Positions 5,660-7,865 of a stretch of 7,865 nucleotides of DNA are shown in pieces. The notes beneath the pieces were generated by a model that made no database searches, was not told the DNA's origin, and saw only the letters and a program-made list of their open reading frames with translations. The position numbers and the translations under genes were made by a program. Numbering within the stretch: position 1 is the first letter of the stretch; every line of letters begins with the position of its first letter. Source of the DNA: JACDAN01 sp035697545 (GTDB taxonomy: Bacteria; Actinomycetota; Thermoleophilia; Gaiellales; Gaiellaceae); assembly GCA_035697545.1 (NCBI GenBank), contig DASSCT010000020.1:1-7865 (forward strand), written 5' to 3'.

Positions 5660-7635
5660 CAGTCGGATGGGACGTACTGCTGCGTGTACGCCTTCTTGCC
5701 GAAGTAGCTTTCGAACACCTTCAGGGCGGCGGGTGCCGCGGCCGTGCCGCCGTGTCCACCGTTCTCGATCACGACACAGACGACGAGCTTGGCCGAGTCA
5801 GTCGGGCCGTAGCCGCACCACCACGACTGGTCCATCATCCCCGCGAAACTGCCGACCTCGACGTACTTTTCGGCCGTGCCGGTCTTACCGGCGATCTTGA
5901 TCGGGAAGCTGCCGAAGACACCTGACGAAGTGCCGTAGCTTGCATGTGTGGCTTCGTACAGGCCCTCGCGGACCGCACGCAGCTCGTCCGGTTGCACGTT
6001 GACGGGCCGGGGCGGCGACGCGAAGACCGGCTTGGCGGCGCCCCGACTCCCGGGCTGCTCGACGCTCGAGACCAGGTGCGGCGTGACGAGCTTGCCGCCG
6101 TTTGCGACCAGCGCGTAGAAGCGCGCCATCTGCAGCGGCGTGACGAGAAGATCCTTCTGGCCGATCGCGAGCTGCACCGAGTCGCCCGACTTCCAGAGCT
6201 TGTCAATCTCGTTCGGGAAGTTCTTGCGACGCCATTGCGGCGTCGGGAGCAGGCCCGACTCCTCGCCGCCCACGTCGAGCCCGCTCATCTTGCCGAAGCC
6301 GAACGCGGAGGCCCACTTCTGGAGCGGGCTCCCGAACTGCGCCGGCAGGCGGTAGAAGGCGAGGCCCAGTTGGTAGAAGTACGTGTCGCACGACGCCGCG
6401 ATCGCATGTGGCAGCGTCATCGCCTCATTCGCGTAGGGGTTCCAGTTGTTGAACTTCGTCCCGTCGATCTCCATCGACCCGACGCAGGGGAGCGTCGCGT
6501 AGGCCGAGGCGAGCCGCTCGCGCATCGCTGCGAGCGCCGTCACGGGCTTGAAGGTCGAGCCGGGCGGATAGAGACCCGCGATGGCGCGGTTGAGCCCGGG
6601 GTAGTTCGCGGCCTTGGCCGCCTCGGGGTCGAGCAGCGGCTTCAGGTCGTTCTGCTTCGGCCTGCCGAGGTAGACGCGCGGGTCGAAGGTCGGATTCGAA
6701 GCGAGCGCGCGGACTGAGCCGTCACGCGGGTCGAGGGCGACAACGGCGCCGCCGTTCGCCGCCCACTGAGGGGGATCGCCGTTGTGCGCGACCTGGATCC
6801 CGTACTCGAGCGCCCGCTCGGCAGCACGCTGCAGCTTGGCGTCGAGCGTGAGTCGCAGTGCGAGGCCTTGCTGGAAGTAGTCGCTGTAGCGAGGGCGTCC
6901 ACGCGGACGGCCGAGCGAGTCGACCCGAAGGCTTGCGAGCCCCGCGCGTCCCCGTAGATAGCGGTCGTACGCAGCCTCGATCCCGCTCTGGCCGACGTGG
7001 TCGCCGTTCCGGTACCGGCGGCTCTTGACCTGTTCCGGCGTCACGGAGCCGACGTGCCCGAGAAGCTGGGCGGCGATCGGCCCCGACGGATACGAGCGCA
7101 GGTACGTCCGCTCGATCGTCAGCCCCGGGAACTCCCGGATTCGTTCCTTCAGGTACGAGACGACGTCGTTCGAGACGCCCTCGGCCAGCGTGACGGGCTT
7201 CAGCGGGTCGGCTCGATGCTGTTCCCGGAAGGTTCGCTGGAGCTCGGCCACGGGGATCTGCAGAACGCCGCTCAGCTTGGCGAAGACGCGCGGCCGGGTT
7301 CGTCGCGAGAGGCTGGCCGGCCAGACCCGGACGACGTTCGCGAGCTTGTTGCCGACGATCGTGCGGCCGCGATCGTCGTAGATCGGCCCGCGCGGCGCCT
7401 CGACGCGGATCGTGCGCAGCTGATTGTTCTGCGCGGCAGCGAGATACCGCTCGCCGGAGAGCACCTGGAGGGCCCAGAGCCGGAAGAAGAGGACGGCGAA
7501 GGCGAAGAGGACCAGCGCCCCGAGCACGCCCAGCCGCAGCGCGATCTGCGGCGTCATCCGATACGGCGACTCGACGCGTGGGTCACGCGGCATGAAGCGC
7601 GTCCTCGGCGGCCGGATGCGCGAGATCGACGCCAT
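5659..7635 (-). CDS. mrdA: Penicillin-binding protein 2, elongasome DD-transpeptidase
   Basis: This class B PBP crosslinks peptidoglycan during side-wall growth. It is 658 residues long: a short basic cytoplasmic N-terminus, one membrane anchor at about 31-53, then the periplasmic pedestal beginning with APRGPIYDDRGR (80-91). The transpeptidase domain shows all three active-site motifs: SxxK as S360-T-F-K363 in PPGSTFKP, SxD as S415-C-D417 in ASCDTYFY, and KTGT at 584-587 in IAGKTGTAEK. The ATG overlaps the mreD stop (TGATG). No clear SD is seen there, consistent with coupled translation. M15 and M27 are alternative starts that would still keep the anchor. Context next to mreD and rodA identifies it as the elongation enzyme, not the division PBP3/FtsI. 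Confidence 0.95.
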   Translation of the reverse strand: MASISRIRPPRTRFMPRDPRVESPYRMTPQIALRLGVLGALVLFAFAVLFFRLWALQVLSGERYLAAAQNNQLRTIRVEAPRGPIYDDRGRTIVGNKLANVVRVWPASLSRRTRPRVFAKLSGVLQIPVAELQRTFREQHRADPLKPVTLAEGVSNDVVSYLKERIREFPGLTIERTYLRSYPSGPIAAQLLGHVGSVTPEQVKSRRYRNGDHVGQSGIEAAYDRYLRGRAGLASLRVDSLGRPRGRPRYSDYFQQGLALRLTLDAKLQRAAERALEYGIQVAHNGDPPQWAANGGAVVALDPRDGSVRALASNPTFDPRVYLGRPKQNDLKPLLDPEAAKAANYPGLNRAIAGLYPPGSTFKPVTALAAMRERLASAYATLPCVGSMEIDGTKFNNWNPYANEAMTLPHAIAASCDTYFYQLGLAFYRLPAQFGSPLQKWASAFGFGKMSGLDVGGEESGLLPTPQWRRKNFPNEIDKLWKSGDSVQLAIGQKDLLVTPLQMARFYALVANGGKLVTPHLVSSVEQPGSRGAAKPVFASPPRPVNVQPDELRAVREGLYEATHASYGTSSGVFGSFPIKIAGKTGTAEKYVEVGSFAGMMDQSWWCGYGPTDSAKLVVCVVIENGGHGGTAAAPAALKVFESYFGKKAYTQQYVPSD

Positions 7636-7865
7636 CAGTTCGTGCCCAGCTCAACTTCCATCGCGGGGCGGGCGCCGGGCGGTGTGAAGATGCGGCGGCA
7701 GAGCGCGTAGACCGGGATCGTCAGGAGCAGGTTCAGGACGATCGCCGTCGGCAGAGCGCCGACGAGCCCGGCGCGCGCCGAGACCGGGTCGCCGAGCACG
7801 TAGTGCATCGCGAGGCTGCCGAGCGCGAAGAGCACCGTGACGACCACGATGGCGAGCAGCGGCGC
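7635..7865 (-). CDS. mreD: MreD, rod-shape membrane protein, C-terminal 76 residues only
   Basis: MreD is an integral membrane partner of MreC in the elongasome. Only the end of the gene is present; the frame is open to the right edge, so the GTG at 7847 is not a supported start. The visible part has two hydrophobic segments, one containing VVVTVLFALGSLA and one containing ALPTAIVLNLLLTIPVYAL. A basic CRR and a short polar tail ending LGTN follow. The sequence alone is weakly diagnostic, as MreD is poorly conserved. The assignment rests on two membrane spans plus its position directly before mrdA-rodA, joined by a TGATG overlap. Confidence 0.8.
   Translation of the reverse strand, partial: APLLAIVVVTVLFALGSLAMHYVLGDPVSARAGLVGALPTAIVLNLLLTIPVYALCRRIFTPPGARPAMEVELGTN

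Noticed and set aside
4172..5707. A 511-codon open frame on the plus strand opposite rodA.
   Set aside because: It is antisense to a clearly real RodA with all SEDS motifs. Its product is a low-complexity mix rich in R, E, D and G, as expected for a reverse frame of GC-rich coding DNA.
7635..7847. MreD as a complete 70-residue protein starting at GTG 7847.
   Set aside because: The frame is open to the window edge and hydrophobic residues continue upstream, so this is the end of a longer gene.
1..7865. A CRISPR array, tRNA, rRNA, insertion sequence, phage or defence module.
   Set aside because: I saw no spaced direct repeats, cloverleaf-like sequence, transposase or terminal inverted repeats. 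All the DNA is accounted for by housekeeping genes and short gaps.

Overview
The window is a high-GC bacterial chromosome segment in which every convincing gene lies on the minus strand, so it reads right to left. The order is mreD (3' end only), mrdA (PBP2), rodA, an unrecognised 64-residue ORF, rne/rng (RNase E/G family), rplU (L21), rpmA (L27) and obg (5' part only). Gene content, base composition, the L27 N-terminus without a cleaved leader, and the order rne-rplU-rpmA-obg next to an mre/PBP2/RodA block suggest a rod-type actinobacterium, possibly a deep-branching class such as Thermoleophilia. The assignment is inferred from protein character and gene order, not from a phylogenetic marker.

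Region 4487-7865 is the cell-elongation block. MreD, the transpeptidase PBP2 and the glycosyltransferase RodA are joined by 1-base TGATG stop/start overlaps, as expected for translational coupling of the elongasome. Region 4115-4486 is the junction. It holds the 64-aa ORF, which lies in the same frame as rodA after its TAG stop, and a 135-nt leader upstream of rne. Region 1-4114 is the RNA and ribosome block: a large RNase E/G with basic RRGSRGG-type arms at both ends, then the L21-L27-Obg ribosome assembly cluster.

The most interesting parts are non-canonical control elements and protein arms inside an otherwise housekeeping region. The rne leader holds an SD-led upstream ORF overlapping rne in another frame, a strong GC hairpin and a TTG start with a good SD. 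A terminator-like hairpin with a T4 tract ends only 2 nt before the rplU ATG. The RNase E/G carries three copies of an Arg/Gly motif; two of them are identical over 15 residues although 11 of the 15 codons differ. I see no mobile element, CRISPR array, tRNA, rRNA or defence system. No stretch over 300 bases lacks a gene.
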